From positions 1 to 16,153 of the forward strand of contig JADGJG010000582.1 of assembly GCA_027596195.1 (NCBI GenBank): a stretch of DNA of 16,153 bases, written 5' to 3'. Each line of letters begins with the position of its first letter. The first letter of the stretch is position 1. Made by a program: the position numbers and the translations under genes. The notes beneath the pieces were generated by a model. That model was not told the DNA's origin. It searched no databases and saw only the letters and a list, made by a program, of their open reading frames with translations. Shown here piece after piece: positions 14,820 through 16,153 of the stretch. The DNA is from Podochytrium sp. JEL0797 (Eukaryota > Chytridiomycota > Chytridiomycetes > Chytridiales > Chytriomycetaceae).

Positions 14820-16153
14820 GAAGCTATTCATTTTATCTTCTCTTTGTTTCTGATTTCTCAAACGAACAATTCTTTTTAATAGGAGTCTTTCCAAAATATT
14901 TCCGTCCGCCTTGTGAGTCGTAAACCACCGAACCAGGGAATTGGAGCCGTCTAACTTCATATGCACAAACAGACGGCTCCATCAACGACAATGTGCGTGA
15001 AATCGCCAAGAAGATGGGACTCACGCCGGTAACGTGGTCAGTGGACAGCAATGATTGGAGGTACGTGGGCACCAACGACATGGGTCTCGTCAAGCAAGCG
15101 TTCCAGGGTTGGGTCAACCAAGGCGTCAATAACGCCATCAGCTTGGAACACGATTTTTACGCGTGAGTAATAGCTATCATGACGGTCATAATTTTTGCTG
15201 ACTTATCACTTCCAGCCAAACTGCCGCTGCGATCCCTGACGCCATGAACGTATTGATTCAATCCGGTCGCGTTATCAAACCTTTCCACGAATGCATCGGA
15301 GTTTCTTCTACTTATGGAAACTCGGCCATGCAGGCCTTTTTTGCATCGGGTCGATTTGAAGCGGGTCTTGGGGGTGGATCCGCGAAACCACCGACAGTCA
15401 CCCCGACTACGGCACCAGGCGGTACAGCTGTATTGGACTGGGCCACATGCGGACCGAGCGTGGGATCTTCGGTGTGCGCGTCTTCTGGGTTCATTTGTTG
15501 CATCGCTCCGGCGGATTTAGGATCTGGAAAATCGACTTGCCGTCCGAACAATGCGCAAAGTAAACGCCTCTTTTTCATGGTCTTCATTTCGTTGTGCTCA
15601 ACATCATTTGGAACAGACTGTGCGGCTCCTGGTGGCACGAGCCTGCCCCCTGCTGTTACAACCGCTTCCTTGGCCCCACCAACCAAACCCAGTCCAACAG
15701 GTGCACCAGGTGTCGTACCCATCGCTGACTGGGAAACATGCGGCCCGAGCGTCGGAACTTCCGTGTGCGCGACTTCAGGATATGTGTGCTGCGTTGCGCC
15801 AGGAGACGCTGCGAGCCAAAAGACGACTTGCCGTCCGAACACTTTGTCGAGTGAGATTTGTTTTTCAATATTTGCTCATCTGCCAGTACTCACCGTGCGT
15901 CCATGATCGAACCTTTCCTAGATTGTATCTCTGTCGTTGGACCTCCTTCCGCTGGTAACGGCGGAGCAATCGCCAACTGGGAAACGTGTGGATCCAGTGT
16001 CGGATCTTACACTTGTGCTTCGTCTGGATTCACGTGCTGTGTTGCATCAGCGGACTTGGGATCTAGGAAAGCCACTTGCCGTTCTAGCGGTTAGAAAACT
16101 ATTCATTTTATCTTCTCTTTGTTTCTGATTTCTCAAACGAACAATTCTTTTTA
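13612..16153 (+). repeat. Direct tandem repeat of a ~1.27-kb deacetylase cassette
   Basis: Unit 1 spans about 13612-14882, and unit 2 runs from 14883 to the window end. The offset is 1271 bp in the first exon and 1275 bp after it because the first intron of the unit differs in length. Identity is about 98% elsewhere, introns included. Coding content per unit is 966 nt (322 codons). Confidence 0.93.
14883..16094 (+). CDS. Duplicated 3' half of the chitin deacetylase (motifs 3-5 plus three modules)
   Basis: A near-copy of 13612-14819: exons 14883-14912, 14973-15162, 15216-15559, 15617-15850 and 15922-16094, with every splice site kept. It encodes GVFPKYFRPPYG through the motif 4 and 5 blocks (DSNDW, ISLEHD) and all three cysteine-rich modules. 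It lacks motifs 1 and 2, so on its own it cannot be an active deacetylase. By my count 17 of 966 exon bases differ; 11 change an amino acid, all in the region after ISLEHD, mostly in the linkers and modules and none at a cysteine. There is no frameshift or stop. It has no start codon or promoter of its own at the 5' edge, so it is likely part of the upstream gene, either by splicing of 14815-14882 or by exon 4 (13641) joining exon 14973. It could also be an untranslated duplicate. Confidence 0.6.

Noticed and set aside
13612..16153. Assembly artefact as sole explanation for the tandem cassette
   Set aside because: The two units differ at 17 exon bases, in several intron bases and in one completely different intron, so they are not the same sequence assembled twice. 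A collapse or miscount of further units remains possible.
1..16153. CRISPR arrays, tRNA or rRNA genes, transposase or integrase genes
   Set aside because: No regularly spaced short repeats, cloverleaf-like sequences or transposase motifs were seen on either strand.

Overview
The window looks like nuclear DNA from a fungus, most plausibly an early-diverging (chytrid-like) one. Genes lie on both strands and most are split by short introns of about 50-105 nt with GT...AG ends and CTCAA/CTAAC-like branch sites. AATAAA-type poly(A) signals sit close behind several stop codons. The gene content is secreted chitin-active enzymes with cysteine-rich modules, a secreted alpha-carbonic anhydrase and UNC93-like transporters. 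The fungal assignment is inference from gene content; no rRNA or other marker is present.

Layout. 1-706: 3' part of a secreted alpha-carbonic anhydrase. 953-2428: intronless lytic polysaccharide monooxygenase (LPMO) with three cysteine-rich C-terminal modules. 2545-7349: three UNC93-like MFS paralogs; the first (minus strand, five exons) is head-to-head with the second across 140 bp, and the third (plus strand) follows. All three begin with an acidic dileucine motif (ETTPLL). 7350-12420: a rearranged zone on the minus strand. It holds two copies of a small unrecognised gene (7647-8069, probably broken; 10537-10994, intact), a 425-residue unrecognised protein (8783-10060), a stand-alone RFC1-type BRCT protein (11184-12026) and several short decayed pieces of that BRCT gene scattered around the small-gene copies. 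12896-14819: a chitin deacetylase (CE4/NodB) in eight exons, ending in three cysteine-rich modules. 14883-16153: a second, about 98% identical copy of the 3' two-fifths of the NodB domain and all three modules.

The most striking feature is the chitin deacetylase tandem duplication. The unit (about 1.27 kb, 966 coding nt = 322 codons) starts inside exon 4 at the GVFPK codons. The junction carries a possible 68-nt intron (14815-14882) that would remove the TAG stop and restore the same reading phase. The gene may therefore be a growing modular protein, or a set of alternative 3' cassettes. The window ends four bases before the place where a third unit would begin.

The LPMO and the deacetylase both act on chitin-type polymers, by oxidative cleavage and deacetylation respectively, so the two ends of the window share a cell-wall or chitin-modification theme. 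The transporters and the BRCT zone have no obvious functional link to it.
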